This document shows, piece by piece, positions 27,059 to 36,166 of a stretch of 64,000 bases of DNA. The notes under the pieces are model-generated. The model saw only the letters and a program-made list of their open reading frames with translations. It did not search any database and was not told where the DNA came from. The DNA is from Pseudomonas sp. ADAK18 (GTDB lineage Bacteria > Pseudomonadota > Gammaproteobacteria > Pseudomonadales > Pseudomonadaceae), in NCBI RefSeq assembly GCF_012935695.1, contig NZ_CP052859.1:5931001-5995000 (forward strand). The letters are read 5' to 3'. Positions within the stretch are counted from its first letter, which is position 1. Every line of letters begins with the position of its first letter. Position numbers and translations under genes: made by a program.

Positions 27059-29968
27059 ATGTTGCTCACCACGTTGATTCACCGCGCCAGTCTGCCCTGC
27101 CCAAAAATCGGGCCAACGCCGGCGTTGCAGTTGCTTGAGCAGCATTACGACCTCACTGGGGCGTTGCAGTCTTTGGGGAGCCAGCAAGACCTCAATTATC
27201 GGGTGGACAGTGACCGCGGCCGGTTTGTCCTGAAGATCTGCCGAGGCGACTACGCTGCGGTCGAACTTCAGGCCCAGCACGCTGCCCTCAAACACCTGCA
27301 AGGGCAGCCGGGTGTGCGGGTGCCCAAGGTGATGCGCGCCCTCAACGGTGAAGAACTGCTGACGGTGACGGTCGACGGGCAAACCGTGCACCTGCGGTTG
27401 CTGGACTATATCGACGGCCAGCCGCTGACCCACTTGCCGCATCTGGGGCGTGAGGTGCTCGCGGGTTTTGGGCGGCTCTGCGGGCAAATGAATCTGGCGC
27501 TGGCCAACTTCACCCATCCGGGCCTTGAACGCACTCTGCAATGGGACCCGCGCCACGCTAACGAGTTGATCCACTACTTATTGTCGACCCTCGAAAACCT
27601 GCCGCATCGGGCATTGATCGAGCAGATGGCGACGCAGGCCGAGCAGCGGGTACGGCCCTTGTCCGAGCGCCTGCCCCGACAGGCGGTGCACATGGACATC
27701 ACCGACGACAACGTGGTCTGGCAGCGTGACGAGCAGCGCCACTGGCAGATCCGGGGCGTGATCGACTTCGGTGACCTGGTACACACCTGGCGGATTGCCG
27801 ACTTGTCGGTGACGTGCGCCGCGCTGCTGCACCATGCCGAAGGTGACCCATTTGCGATCTTGCCGGCGATCCAGGCCTATCACGCCGTCAATCCGCTGCA
27901 ACCGGAGGAGTTGCAGGTGCTGTGGCCGTTGATTGTCGCCCGGGCGGTGGTGCTAGTGCTCAGCAGCGAACAGCAGCAGCGCCTGGATCCTGCCAGCCCG
28001 TACCTGCTGAAAAACGCCGAGCATGAGTGGGAAATTTTCCACGTCGCGACCTCCGTTCCCTTTGAGTTGATGGAAGCCGCGATCCAGGCCTGCGTCGGTG
28101 GCAGTTTGCCAGCTATCGCGAGCGATGGCTTTGCGCCTCTATTGCCGGGCTTGGTGGGGCGCGAGTTTGCATTGATCGACCTGGGAGTATTGAGCCCGCA
28201 TTTCGAAGCGGGCAACTGGGAGCAGGCCGGTATCGATCAGCAGTTGTTACAGGACGCGGCAGCGGCCCATGGGCTGGCGGCCAGTCGGTATGGGCAATAT
28301 CGCTTGTCGCGTACCCGTGCGGACAGTTTTGAAGAGCCCGAGACGTTCCCCTTGCATGTGGAACTGCGGGTGCCTCAAGGCACTACGGTTGAAGCGCCTT
28401 TCGCCGGTACGTTGCGTACCGAGGCCGACGGTGCGTTAAGCCTGCACAGTGCTCAGTTGAGTGTGCGGTTGTGGGGCGTGAAAGGTGTGTTGCAGCCGGG
28501 TGCTGCCGTGCTCAAAGGTCAGGTACTGGGCGAGGCCGGTGGCGCACTGACGGTGCAACTGTGTCGCACTGATGTAACGCCGCCATTGTTCTGCACGCCG
28601 TCCCGGGCGTTGGCGTGGCAGGCGCTGTGTCCGTCGCCGGCGGCGTTGTTGGGGTTGGCCTGCGATGCGGAGCCCGAGTTGGACCCCAAAGCCTTGCTGG
28701 CCCGGCGCGACGCCAGCTTCGCCCGTTCGCAGAAACACTATTACATCGACCCGCCGCGTATCGAACGCGGCTGGCGCAATCACCTGATCGACATGCAGGG
28801 CCGTTCCTACCTGGACATGCTCAACAACGTCGCGGTGCTTGGCCATGGCCATCCACGCATGGCGGCGGTGGCAGCGCGGCAATGGTCGTTGCTCAACACC
28901 AACTCGCGTTTCCACTATGCGGCGATTGCCGAGTTTTCCGAGCGGCTTCTGGCGCTGGCGCCGAGCTCCATGGATCGGGTTTTCCTGGTCAACAGCGGCA
29001 CCGAGGCCAATGATTTGGCGATCCGCCTGGCCTGGGCCTACAGCGGCGGGCGCGACATGCTCAGTGTGCTGGAGGCGTATCACGGCTGGTCGGTGGCCGC
29101 CGATGCAGTCTCCACCTCGATTGCCGACAACCCCCAGGCCTTGAGCAGCCGCCCGGACTGGGTGCATCCGGTGACGGCGCCCAATACCTATCGCGGTGAG
29201 TTCCGTGGCCCGGACAGCACACCGGACTACGTGCGCAGCGTCGAGCACAACCTGGCAAAAATTGCCGCGCAGAACCGCCCGCTGGCGGGCTTCATCTGCG
29301 AGCCGGTGTATGGCAATGCCGGCGGAATTTCCCTGCCGCGGGGCTATTTGCAGCAGGTGTATGGCCTGGTTCGGGCGCAAGGCGGAGTGTGTATCGCCGA
29401 TGAGGTGCAAGTCGGTTACGGGCGTATGGGCCACTTCTTCTGGGGTTTTGAAGAGCAAGGAGTGGTGCCGGACATCATCACCATGGCCAAGGGCATGGGT
29501 AACGGCCAGCCGTTGGGTGCGGTGATCACCCGCCGGGAGATCGCCGAGGCACTGGAGGCCGAGGGTTACTTCTTCTCCTCATCAGGTGGCAGCCCGGTCA
29601 GTTGCCGGATTGGCATGGCGGTGCTGGATGTCATGGAGGAAGAAAAACTCTGGGAAAACGCCCAGGTGGTAGGCGGGCATTTCAAGGCGCGACTGGAGGC
29701 GCTGGTCGAACGTCATCCACTGGTGGGTGCGGTGCACGGTTCCGGGTTTTACCTGGGGTTGGAGCTGATCCGTAACCACGAAACCCTGGAGCCCGCGACT
29801 GAAGAAACCACATTGTTGTGTGATCGCCTACGGGAGCTGGGGATTTTCATGCAGCCGACCGGCGATTACCTGAACATCCTCAAGATCAAGCCGCCGATGG
29901 TCACCTCCAGGCTGAGTGTGGATTTCTTTGTCGACATGCTGTCGAAGGTGTTGGAGGAGGAGCTCTAA
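27059..29968 (+). CDS. Three-part fusion: aminoglycoside-phosphotransferase-like kinase, M23/lipoyl-like segment, class III aminotransferase
   Basis: Cytoplasmic protein of 969 residues. Residues about 20-320 are an APH-type kinase fold with catalytic HMDITDDNVVW near 215 and the metal-binding IDFGDL near 240. Residues about 415-520 form a beta-rich segment (VPQGTTVEAPFAGTL, LQPGAAVLKGQVLGEAGG) like the hybrid barrel of M23 peptidases or lipoyl domains. Residues about 550-965 are a class III PLP aminotransferase: LDMLNNVAVLGHGHP, NSGTEANDLAIRLA, IADEVQVGYGRMG and the PLP lysine in ITMAKGMGNGQPLG. The ATG at 27059 has AAGGGG 8 bases upstream. The layout suggests phosphorylation followed by phospholyase or transaminase chemistry on a small alcohol-amine, as in ethanolamine-phosphate phospholyases; substrate unknown. 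Confidence 0.87.
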   Translation: MLLTTLIHRASLPCPKIGPTPALQLLEQHYDLTGALQSLGSQQDLNYRVDSDRGRFVLKICRGDYAAVELQAQHAALKHLQGQPGVRVPKVMRALNGEELLTVTVDGQTVHLRLLDYIDGQPLTHLPHLGREVLAGFGRLCGQMNLALANFTHPGLERTLQWDPRHANELIHYLLSTLENLPHRALIEQMATQAEQRVRPLSERLPRQAVHMDITDDNVVWQRDEQRHWQIRGVIDFGDLVHTWRIADLSVTCAALLHHAEGDPFAILPAIQAYHAVNPLQPEELQVLWPLIVARAVVLVLSSEQQQRLDPASPYLLKNAEHEWEIFHVATSVPFELMEAAIQACVGGSLPAIASDGFAPLLPGLVGREFALIDLGVLSPHFEAGNWEQAGIDQQLLQDAAAAHGLAASRYGQYRLSRTRADSFEEPETFPLHVELRVPQGTTVEAPFAGTLRTEADGALSLHSAQLSVRLWGVKGVLQPGAAVLKGQVLGEAGGALTVQLCRTDVTPPLFCTPSRALAWQALCPSPAALLGLACDAEPELDPKALLARRDASFARSQKHYYIDPPRIERGWRNHLIDMQGRSYLDMLNNVAVLGHGHPRMAAVAARQWSLLNTNSRFHYAAIAEFSERLLALAPSSMDRVFLVNSGTEANDLAIRLAWAYSGGRDMLSVLEAYHGWSVAADAVSTSIADNPQALSSRPDWVHPVTAPNTYRGEFRGPDSTPDYVRSVEHNLAKIAAQNRPLAGFICEPVYGNAGGISLPRGYLQQVYGLVRAQGGVCIADEVQVGYGRMGHFFWGFEEQGVVPDIITMAKGMGNGQPLGAVITRREIAEALEAEGYFFSSSGGSPVSCRIGMAVLDVMEEEKLWENAQVVGGHFKARLEALVERHPLVGAVHGSGFYLGLELIRNHETLEPATEETTLLCDRLRELGIFMQPTGDYLNILKIKPPMVTSRLSVDFFVDMLSKVLEEEL

Positions 29969-29997
29969 CCCCAATCCTGGAATTGAAAGACCGCCAG

Positions 29998-30088
29998 TGT
30001 GGAAGCGGGCTTGCTCGCGAAGGCGGTGTATCAGCCTACGGATGCGTCAACTGAAAGACCGCCTTCGCGAGCAAGCCCGCTCCCACAG
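29998..30088. repeat. REP doublet (REPIN-like)
   Basis: Inverted units carrying AGCGGGCTTGCTCGCGAAGG and CCTTCGCGAGCAAGCCCGCT, with a loop containing a near-inverted ACTGAAAGACCGCC. It fills the first third of the 327-bp gap before aguB. The rest of that gap is AT-rich and should hold the aguB promoter; I see no clear operator. Confidence 0.9.
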
Positions 30089-30295
30089 GGGGATGGTGTT
30101 TCAGATTTAAACTCGATTGTTATCGGTGTTTTTTGATTGTTTATAGACGAATGGATAGAAATGTACTTCTAAAGCCGATTTTTATCCGTTATAAAGTCGC
30201 CCACGTTCCGGACGCGATACACTGAGTCCAGCATTCCCTTTTCTGTCATCGGTCACGGCTATCCTGACCGCTGACCACCGCCCAGGAGATGATTC

Positions 30296-31174
30296 ATGAG
30301 CCGTATCGTTACCGTCGCCGCTACCCAGATGGCCTGTTCCTGGGACCTCGAAGCCAACATCGAGACCGCCGAAAAGCTGGTCCGGGAGGCCGCCGCCAAA
30401 GGCGCGCAGATCATTCTGATCCAGGAACTGTTCGAGAGCCCGTACTTCTGCCAGAAGCCAAACCCGGATTACCTGCAACTGGCCACGCCGGTTGAAGACA
30501 ACGTCGCCATCAAGCACTTCCAGAAAATCGCCAAGGAGCTGCAGGTGGTTCTGCCGATCAGCTTCTTTGAGCTGGCGGGCCGTGCACGTTTCAACAGCAT
30601 CGCGATCATCGATGCCGACGGCTCCAACCTCGGGACTTATCGTAAAAGCCACATCCCGGACGGTCCTGGCTACCACGAAAAGTACTACTTCAACCCGGGC
30701 GACACCGGCTTCAAGGTGTGGAACACCCGCTACGCGAAAATCGGCGTAGGCATCTGCTGGGACCAGTGGTTCCCGGAATGCGCCCGCAGCATGGCGTTGC
30801 AAGGCGCAGAAATCCTGTTCTACCCGACCGCCATCGGCAGCGAGCCACACGACAAGACCATCTCGTCCCGTGACCACTGGCAACGCGTGCAACAAGGCCA
30901 TGCGGGCGCCAACCTGATGCCGCTGATCGCCAGCAACCGTATCGGTAACGAAGAGCAGGACGGCTACGACATCGACTTCTATGGCTCCTCGTTCATCGCC
31001 AACCAGTTCGGAGAGAAGGTGGCAGAACTCAACGAAACCGAAGAAGGCATCCTGGTCCACAGCTTCGACCTCGACGAACTGGAGCACATCCGCAGCGCCT
31101 GGGGTTCGTTCCGTGACCGCCGCCCGAACCTGTACGGCGCGCTGAAGACCCTCGACGGTTCCCTGGAGTCCTGA
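30296..31174 (+). CDS. aguB: AguB, N-carbamoylputrescine amidohydrolase
   Basis: Nitrilase-superfamily enzyme of 292 residues that converts N-carbamoylputrescine to putrescine, CO2 and ammonia. The catalytic triad is visible: Glu in [14 protein letters not shown] near 43, Lys in [20 protein letters not shown] near 118, and Cys in [13 protein letters not shown] near 155. The ATG at 30296 follows CAGGAGAT. aguA begins 5 bp after the stop, so this is the agmatine-to-putrescine operon. No aguR regulator lies next to it, unlike in P. aeruginosa. Confidence 0.96.
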   Translation: MSRIVTVAATQMACSWDLEANIETAEKLVREAAAKGAQIILIQELFESPYFCQKPNPDYLQLATPVEDNVAIKHFQKIAKELQVVLPISFFELAGRARFNSIAIIDADGSNLGTYRKSHIPDGPGYHEKYYFNPGDTGFKVWNTRYAKIGVGICWDQWFPECARSMALQGAEILFYPTAIGSEPHDKTISSRDHWQRVQQGHAGANLMPLIASNRIGNEEQDGYDIDFYGSSFIANQFGEKVAELNETEEGILVHSFDLDELEHIRSAWGSFRDRRPNLYGALKTLDGSLES

Positions 31175-31179
31175 TCGCC

Positions 31180-32286
31180 ATGACCACCTTGCACAGCACG
31201 CCTCGCGCCGACGGTTTCTACATGCCGGCCGAGTGGGCGCCACAGACCCAGGCCTGGATGGTCTGGCCCGAGCGTCCGGACAACTGGCGCCTGGGTGGCA
31301 AGCCGGCGCAGGCTGCTCACGTAGCGGTGGCCAAGGCCATCGCGCGTTTTGAACCGGTGACGGTGGCGGTTTCGGCGGGGCAGTACGAAAACGCGCGGGC
31401 GCGTCTGGACATGCCGAATATTCGCTTGGTCGAGATGTCCAGCGACGATGCGTGGGTACGTGACACCGGGCCGACCTTCGTGATCAATAACAGCGGTGAA
31501 GTCCGTGGTGTGAACTGGGACTTCAACGCCTGGGGCGGTTTTGACGGTGGCCTGTATTCACCGTGGAACCGTGATGCCCAGGTGGGCGGCAAGATCCTTG
31601 AGATCGAGCGCAGCCCGCGTTATCGCACAGAGGGTTTTGTACTGGAAGGCGGCTCGATTCACGTCGATGGCGAAGGCACCCTGATCACCACCGAAGAATG
31701 CCTGCTTAACCGCAATCGCAACCCGCACCTGAATCGCGGCGAGATTGAAGCCGTGCTCAGCGCCAATCTGGCTGTGGATAAGATCATCTGGCTGCCGGAC
31801 GGTCTGTTCAACGACGAAACTGATGGTCATGTGGATAACTTCTGCTGCTACGTGCGCCCCGGTGTTGTGTTGCTGGCCTGGACCGACGATCCGCAAGACC
31901 CGAACTACGCTCGTTGCCACGCTGCCATGGACGTCCTGCAAAGCAGCACCGACGCCCAGGGCCGCTCGTTCACAGTGCATAAAATGCCGATCCCGGGGCC
32001 GCTGTACGCCACCGAGGAAGAGTGTGCCGGTGTCGATCCGGTGGACGGCACCCAGGAGCGCAACCCGACCGTGCGGTTGGCCGGTTCCTACGTCAACTTC
32101 CTGATCGTCAACGGCGGCATCATTGCGCCGAGTTTCGACGACCCGCTGGACAGCCGTGCCAAGGAAATCCTCCAGGGCCTGTTCCCGCAGCACGAAGTGG
32201 TGATGGTGCCTGGCCGTGAGCTGTTACTGGGGGGCGGCAATATTCATTGCCTGACCCAACAACAGCCGGCACCGCACAAAAACTGA
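31180..32286 (+). CDS. aguA: AguA, agmatine deiminase
   Basis: Enzyme of 368 residues that hydrolyses agmatine to N-carbamoylputrescine and ammonia. The fold of guanidino-modifying enzymes is shown by [18 protein letters not shown] near 88-105, [13 protein letters not shown] near 150, [14 protein letters not shown] near 215, and the catalytic Cys in [15 protein letters not shown] near 357. It directly follows aguB and an intrinsic terminator follows about 70 bp later. With AguB it supplies putrescine and lets the cell use agmatine as a carbon and nitrogen source. Confidence 0.96.
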   Translation: MTTLHSTPRADGFYMPAEWAPQTQAWMVWPERPDNWRLGGKPAQAAHVAVAKAIARFEPVTVAVSAGQYENARARLDMPNIRLVEMSSDDAWVRDTGPTFVINNSGEVRGVNWDFNAWGGFDGGLYSPWNRDAQVGGKILEIERSPRYRTEGFVLEGGSIHVDGEGTLITTEECLLNRNRNPHLNRGEIEAVLSANLAVDKIIWLPDGLFNDETDGHVDNFCCYVRPGVVLLAWTDDPQDPNYARCHAAMDVLQSSTDAQGRSFTVHKMPIPGPLYATEEECAGVDPVDGTQERNPTVRLAGSYVNFLIVNGGIIAPSFDDPLDSRAKEILQGLFPQHEVVMVPGRELLLGGGNIHCLTQQQPAPHKN

Positions 32287-32356
32287 GTGCAGTTGTAACA
32301 GCCGTAGGCTGGATTAAACGGCTATCGAGAGTCATTCAGTTTTAGCGCTCGCAACA

Positions 32357-32389
32357 AGCCCATGGCCCGCAAGGGTCTTGGGCTTTTTT
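32357..32389 (+). terminator. Intrinsic terminator after aguBA
   Basis: AGCCCATGGCCC pairs with GGGTCTTGGGCT (two mismatches) around GCAA and is followed by six T. Confidence 0.8.
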
Positions 32390-32528
32390 GTGTCCGCACG
32401 CCTATAACCCGGGACATTGGCACAGCTCTTGTATCAGCGCTGTAACGGTTGGCAAGGCGCAGAGCGGCGATGTTCTGTCATAAACCTTGAGTAAGTTAGC
32501 CGCTCACGCAGCAGGAGAGAGCGCTGAA

Positions 32529-32741
32529 ATGAACGCCGATATCAACATGATCTACAAGCGTACGTCGCACCCCATGATGGTGAACGGCGACGCGATTCAT
32601 GCGCTGGCACTCTGGCTGAAGAGCAACGGTTCGCGGCAGATCAGGACGCCTGATCCGCGGCAGGTGATGAGTGAGCGTTACCCGGCGGGATTGCTCAGTG
32701 AGGATGAGTTACAGGTGTTGTGTGAGCTAATCCAACGCTAA
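32529..32741 (+). CDS. Small hypothetical protein (70 residues)
   Basis: Unrecognised small protein: MNADINMIYKRTSHPMMVNG, then AIHALALWLKSNGSRQIRTP and a C-terminal ERYPAGLLSEDELQVLCELI. It looks like a compact helical, soluble protein with no signal peptide and normal core codon use. The ATG at 32529 sits about 12 bases after AGGAG; a TTG at 32487 would add 14 residues. It lies alone between the aguBA terminator and a REP doublet. Confidence 0.6.
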   Translation: MNADINMIYKRTSHPMMVNGDAIHALALWLKSNGSRQIRTPDPRQVMSERYPAGLLSEDELQVLCELIQR

Positions 32742-32744
32742 AGA

Positions 32745-32849
32745 GTGGGAGCTGGCTTGTGTGGGAGCGGGCTTGCTCGCGAATGCGGTGTGTCAGTCAC
32801 CAGATGCAGTGGCTGATACACCGCATTCGCGAGCAAGCCCGCTCCCACA
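32745..32849. repeat. REP doublet with an extra partial left unit
   Basis: GTGGGAGCTGGCTTGT at 32745 is a truncated REP head directly followed by a complete left unit (GAGCGGGCTTGCTCGCGAA) and, after a loop, the inverted right unit ending at 32849. The doubled head suggests an insertion or slippage event. Confidence 0.85.
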
Positions 32850-32874
32850 TTGGATCTTCGTTGTTCAGAGGGTG

Positions 32875-34959
32875 TTAGAAACTATAAGTCCCCGTCACCA
32901 CCAAACTACGCGGCTCGCCTACTTGAATCTGTGCAGCACTGGTTGCCGACGCGTAGTACGTCTTGTCGTTGATATTGTTCAGCGCTGCCCGTACATCCCA
33001 TTCCTTCTGCCGGAACCCGGCCAGCGCGTCCCAGCGGCCATAACCGGGTAGCACCACGGTATTGGCGTTATCGGCATAACGATCGCCTACCAGGGTCAGC
33101 CCGGTTTCTGCGTACCAGCCCATTTCCGGTTTCCAGGTGACGAACAGGCTGGCGTTGCGCTTGGCCACATCATTGATGCGTTTGCCTTCAAAACCGTTGT
33201 TGTCTTTTACGACCTTGGCGTCCTGCAGGCCAATGCCACCGCGCATGTACCAGTTGCCAACGATTTTCCCGGTGGCGGTCAGTTCTACACCGCGAGAACG
33301 TTGCTCACCGCTGAGCAGGGTGATGGTCGGGTCCAGCGGATCGCGGGTGCGACGGTTGTAGAGTTCCAGTTCGTACACCGCCAGGGTGGTGCTGAAACGG
33401 TCATCAAGCCAGTCGCTTTTTACGCCGATTTCTTTCTGCCGGGTCAGCTCGGGGCTCAGGTCATTGGCGTTGCCGCTGGCGTTGGGGGTGATGCCGATCA
33501 AGCCGCCGCCGGTAGGGGAAAAGGTCTTGCTCCAGGAGGCGTAGAACGAGTGATGTTCCAGTGGGGTCCAGACCACGCCCACCCGTGGGCTGGTGCTGTG
33601 GCTGACCACTTGCTCCGACGCGTTGATCAGCTTGTTGGTGGACTCCACGTCGAAGCGGTCATAACGCAAACCGGCGAGCAGTTGCCACTGGTCATTGAGG
33701 CGCAGTTGGTCCTGCACATACAGGCCCTGGCTTTTCGCTTCGGTGTGGCTGTTGCTGAACGCGGGCAGGCGACCGGTGTGGCGCAAATTCCGGTCGGGGT
33801 TGTACGCATCCAGGCTCGGCACGGCATTGAGCGGCGCGCGATAGAGTTTTGGGTCGCGGCGCTGGTCGCCCAGCTCCACGCCGGTCAACAGACGGTGTTC
33901 CAGGCCAAAGGTGCTGAAGCTGCCTTCCAGCTCGACGTTGTTGAAGAGGTTGCGGGTGGTCAGGTCCTGCTGCCAGCGTTGGCGCCCGACCTTGTTGGTC
34001 TTGGGATCGAAGCTGACCACGTAGGTGTTGTCGAAATCGCTGTCGAGCTTGAACACGCTGAGGGTGTGGCGCAGTTGCCAGTTGTCATTGAGCTCGTAGG
34101 CGAGTTTGGAGCGCAGGGACTGGGACTTGTCGTCGATATAGTCGCGCTTGTCGCCATAGGTAGTGTCGCGCCCGACATCTCCAGGCCGGCCGTTGATCCC
34201 GGGAATGCCGCGGTCCGGTGTGCGGTTGTAGCGACTGTATTCGTACTGCACCAACCAGTTCAGGTCCGGGGTCAGCTGCCAGCTCATGGACGGTGCGAAC
34301 AGTTGGCGGTTACCGCTGACGCCATCGCGAAAGCTGTTGTTGTCCTGGTTGCCCATGTTCAGGCGCAGGCTGATGTTATCGGTGGGATCGGTGCTGAGGT
34401 CGGCGTACAGGCTGCGCAAATCATTGCTGCCGCCTTGGGCTTCGATGCTGGAAGCGTGGCCGGCCTGAGGCAGTTTGCTCACGCGATTGACGATACCGCC
34501 TTGGCCGCCGCGCCCGTACAGCACGGCTGCCGGGCCTTTGAGCACTTCGATGCGTTCGATGTTATGCAGGTCGCGCACGTACTGGCTGTCGTCGCGCACG
34601 CCGTCCAGATAGAAGTCGTTGCTGGCGTCGAAGCCGCGGATACGCAGGCTGTCGAAGCGCGTGTCGGCGCCGCTGCTGACGTTGGGAATGCCGCTCAAGG
34701 CCTGGCCAAGGTCATTGGTACCGTAGGAACTGAGGTTTTCGGTTTTCACCGAGTCGATCGCTTGAGGCACATAGCGCACGGGCGTCGCGGTGCGGGTGGC
34801 GGTGGTGGTGTCCTTGACGCGTGGATCGTCTTCATCGGCTTCGGCGCTGATGGAGGTTTCGGGCAATGTGGTCGCCGCGCTGGCAAATCCGGCGGACAGC
34901 AGAACAGAAAGCCCAAGGGTGATGGGCGTCAGGCGAAGGGCAGGCATCAGGGAGTACAT
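32875..34959 (-). CDS. TonB-dependent siderophore receptor
   Basis: Outer-membrane ferric-siderophore receptor of 694 residues. A signal peptide (about 1-28, LSVLLSAGFASA) is followed by the plug domain at about 60-180 (VKTENLSSYGTNDLGQALSG, IRGFDASNDFYLDGVRDD, IERIEVLKGPAAVLYGRGGQ) and a 22-strand barrel ending in the expected terminal aromatic (LVVTGTYSF). There is no N-terminal signalling extension, so it does not work through a FecR/sigma pair. It resembles the Fiu/FiuA catecholate or hydroxamate group but I cannot assign a ligand. A Fur-like site lies just upstream of the start. Confidence 0.93.
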   Translation of the reverse strand: MYSLMPALRLTPITLGLSVLLSAGFASAATTLPETSISAEADEDDPRVKDTTTATRTATPVRYVPQAIDSVKTENLSSYGTNDLGQALSGIPNVSSGADTRFDSLRIRGFDASNDFYLDGVRDDSQYVRDLHNIERIEVLKGPAAVLYGRGGQGGIVNRVSKLPQAGHASSIEAQGGSNDLRSLYADLSTDPTDNISLRLNMGNQDNNSFRDGVSGNRQLFAPSMSWQLTPDLNWLVQYEYSRYNRTPDRGIPGINGRPGDVGRDTTYGDKRDYIDDKSQSLRSKLAYELNDNWQLRHTLSVFKLDSDFDNTYVVSFDPKTNKVGRQRWQQDLTTRNLFNNVELEGSFSTFGLEHRLLTGVELGDQRRDPKLYRAPLNAVPSLDAYNPDRNLRHTGRLPAFSNSHTEAKSQGLYVQDQLRLNDQWQLLAGLRYDRFDVESTNKLINASEQVVSHSTSPRVGVVWTPLEHHSFYASWSKTFSPTGGGLIGITPNASGNANDLSPELTRQKEIGVKSDWLDDRFSTTLAVYELELYNRRTRDPLDPTITLLSGEQRSRGVELTATGKIVGNWYMRGGIGLQDAKVVKDNNGFEGKRINDVAKRNASLFVTWKPEMGWYAETGLTLVGDRYADNANTVVLPGYGRWDALAGFRQKEWDVRAALNNINDKTYYASATSAAQIQVGEPRSLVVTGTYSF

Positions 34960-34985
34960 CCGAAGGGTTTGAAGGAGGATAAGTG

Positions 34986-35011
34986 GCGCTAATGATAATG
35001 CTTGCTATTTG
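34986..35011 (-). promoter_or_regulatory. Candidate Fur box for the siderophore receptor
   Basis: AATGATAATGCTTGCTATTT, about 30-50 bases upstream of the receptor ATG, contains the GATAAT hexamer and a partly inverted repeat like the Fur consensus. Iron control is expected for this receptor family. Confidence 0.6.
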
Positions 35012-35178
35012 CGTGCGTTATCCATTCCTACAAATGTGTGCTGATGAAATGTTACGTCATGTGTTTTTCAGGGGTATTCGACCTATTCGCGAAACAGTCT
35101 GAAAGCCAATCCAGCGTTTTTCCCCGAGGCTTGTGTGGGAATAATCTGCATCTATCGCGTTTTCATCTGGAGTTATTC

Positions 35179-35886
35179 ATGTCGGCCGTCACACTGCATT
35201 ACATCTACGACCCACTGTGCGGCTGGTGCTACGGCGCCAAGCCGCTGCTGCACGCTGCGCAACAGGTATTACCGGTCCAATTGCATGGCGGCGGCATGAT
35301 GACCGGCAACAATCGCCAGGCGGTGTCGCCGCAACTGCGCGACTATGTAATACCCCACGACCGACGCATTGCCGAGTACACCGGCCAGCCTTTTGGCGAG
35401 GCTTATTTTGAAGGCTTGCTGCGCGACCACACTGCTGTTTTCGACTCGGCTCCGCCCACCGCTGCCGTCTTGGCAGCAGAACAACTGGAGGGTCGCGGCC
35501 TGGAATTGCTGGGGCGTTTACAAACCGCTCACTACGTCGAAGGCCAGCGGATCGCGGATCAGGACGTGCTGTGGGCACTGGCCGAATCCATCGGCTTTGA
35601 ACCCCAGGCGTTCGAAACAGCCTTCACACAAAACTTCGGCCCACAGACTGACGCTCACATAAAGGACAGCCGCCAATGGTTGGCCAAAGTCGGCGGCCAG
35701 GGCTTTCCCACTTTGGCCCTTGAGCAGGACGGCCACCTCACTCTGCTGGACATCAGCCCTTGGCTCGGCAAGCCTGAAGCGTTTGCCGCATGGCTGGGTC
35801 AAACGGTCGCTGGTTCGGCCAGGAGTGGTGCGTCGAGCCCTCTGTCCTGCGATGTGAACGGCTGTGCAGGTCCGGCGATTCCGTGA
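35179..35886 (+). CDS. DsbA-family thioredoxin-fold protein (FrnE-like)
   Basis: Cytoplasmic protein of 235 residues with the active site CGWC in YIYDPLCGWCYGAKPLL near residue 15. A helical insert (about 60-160) and the cis-Pro region GGQGFPTLALEQDG near 175 complete the DsbA fold of the FrnE/2-hydroxychromene isomerase-like group. The ATG at 35179 follows TGGAG; the open frame extends upstream to 35002 but that part lacks family features. The C terminus has two further Cys (SCDVNGCAGPA). No signal peptide, so it is probably a cytosolic oxidoreductase. It is divergent from the siderophore receptor. Confidence 0.82.
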   Translation: MSAVTLHYIYDPLCGWCYGAKPLLHAAQQVLPVQLHGGGMMTGNNRQAVSPQLRDYVIPHDRRIAEYTGQPFGEAYFEGLLRDHTAVFDSAPPTAAVLAAEQLEGRGLELLGRLQTAHYVEGQRIADQDVLWALAESIGFEPQAFETAFTQNFGPQTDAHIKDSRQWLAKVGGQGFPTLALEQDGHLTLLDISPWLGKPEAFAAWLGQTVAGSARSGASSPLSCDVNGCAGPAIP

Positions 35887-35971
35887 GTGCAGTAGGAGAA
35901 AACTCCTACAGGGTGATGGCCACTTAATACCCTTTAGACTTTTTTAGCCTAAATACAGACGATTCACGAAA

Positions 35972-36001
35972 TTGACACACTGTCAAAGGCGCGGCTAGGA
36001 T
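35972..36001 (+). promoter_or_regulatory. Sigma-70 promoter with palindrome over the -35
   Basis: TTGACA at 35972-35977 and TAGGAT at 35996-36001 are separated by 18 bases. The -35 hexamer is one arm of TTGACACACTGTCAA, a 6-base inverted repeat with a 3-base centre, which could be an operator. It lies about 165 bp upstream of the porin start. Confidence 0.6.
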
Positions 36002-36048
36002 TCGCCCCAACGCCTGTGGCTGACCGCCATGACTCTCCATAAAAAAAG

Positions 36049-36087
36049 GCCCGCGGCATGTTCAGTCGTCCGCGGGCTTTTCTTTTT
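36049..36087 (+). terminator. Leader terminator upstream of the OprD-family porin
   Basis: GCCCGCGG (36049-36056) and CCGCGGGC (36070-36077) pair perfectly around a 13-base loop and are followed by TTTTCTTTTT. It lies only about 45-80 bases after the predicted transcription start, so the porin mRNA must read through it, or a separate short RNA is made. Confidence 0.8.
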
Positions 36088-36166
36088 CCGGGGGAAGCCA
36101 CCACCAGAAAGTTTGTAGGAGCCTGGTGTTACAGCGCGTACTCAACCAGTAATAAGGAATAAGAAA

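Noticed and set aside
33301..34992. Plus-strand open frame of 563 codons antisense to the siderophore receptor
   Set aside because: It mirrors a GC-rich gene in the opposite frame, has no ribosome binding site or domain, and the minus-strand receptor is unmistakable.
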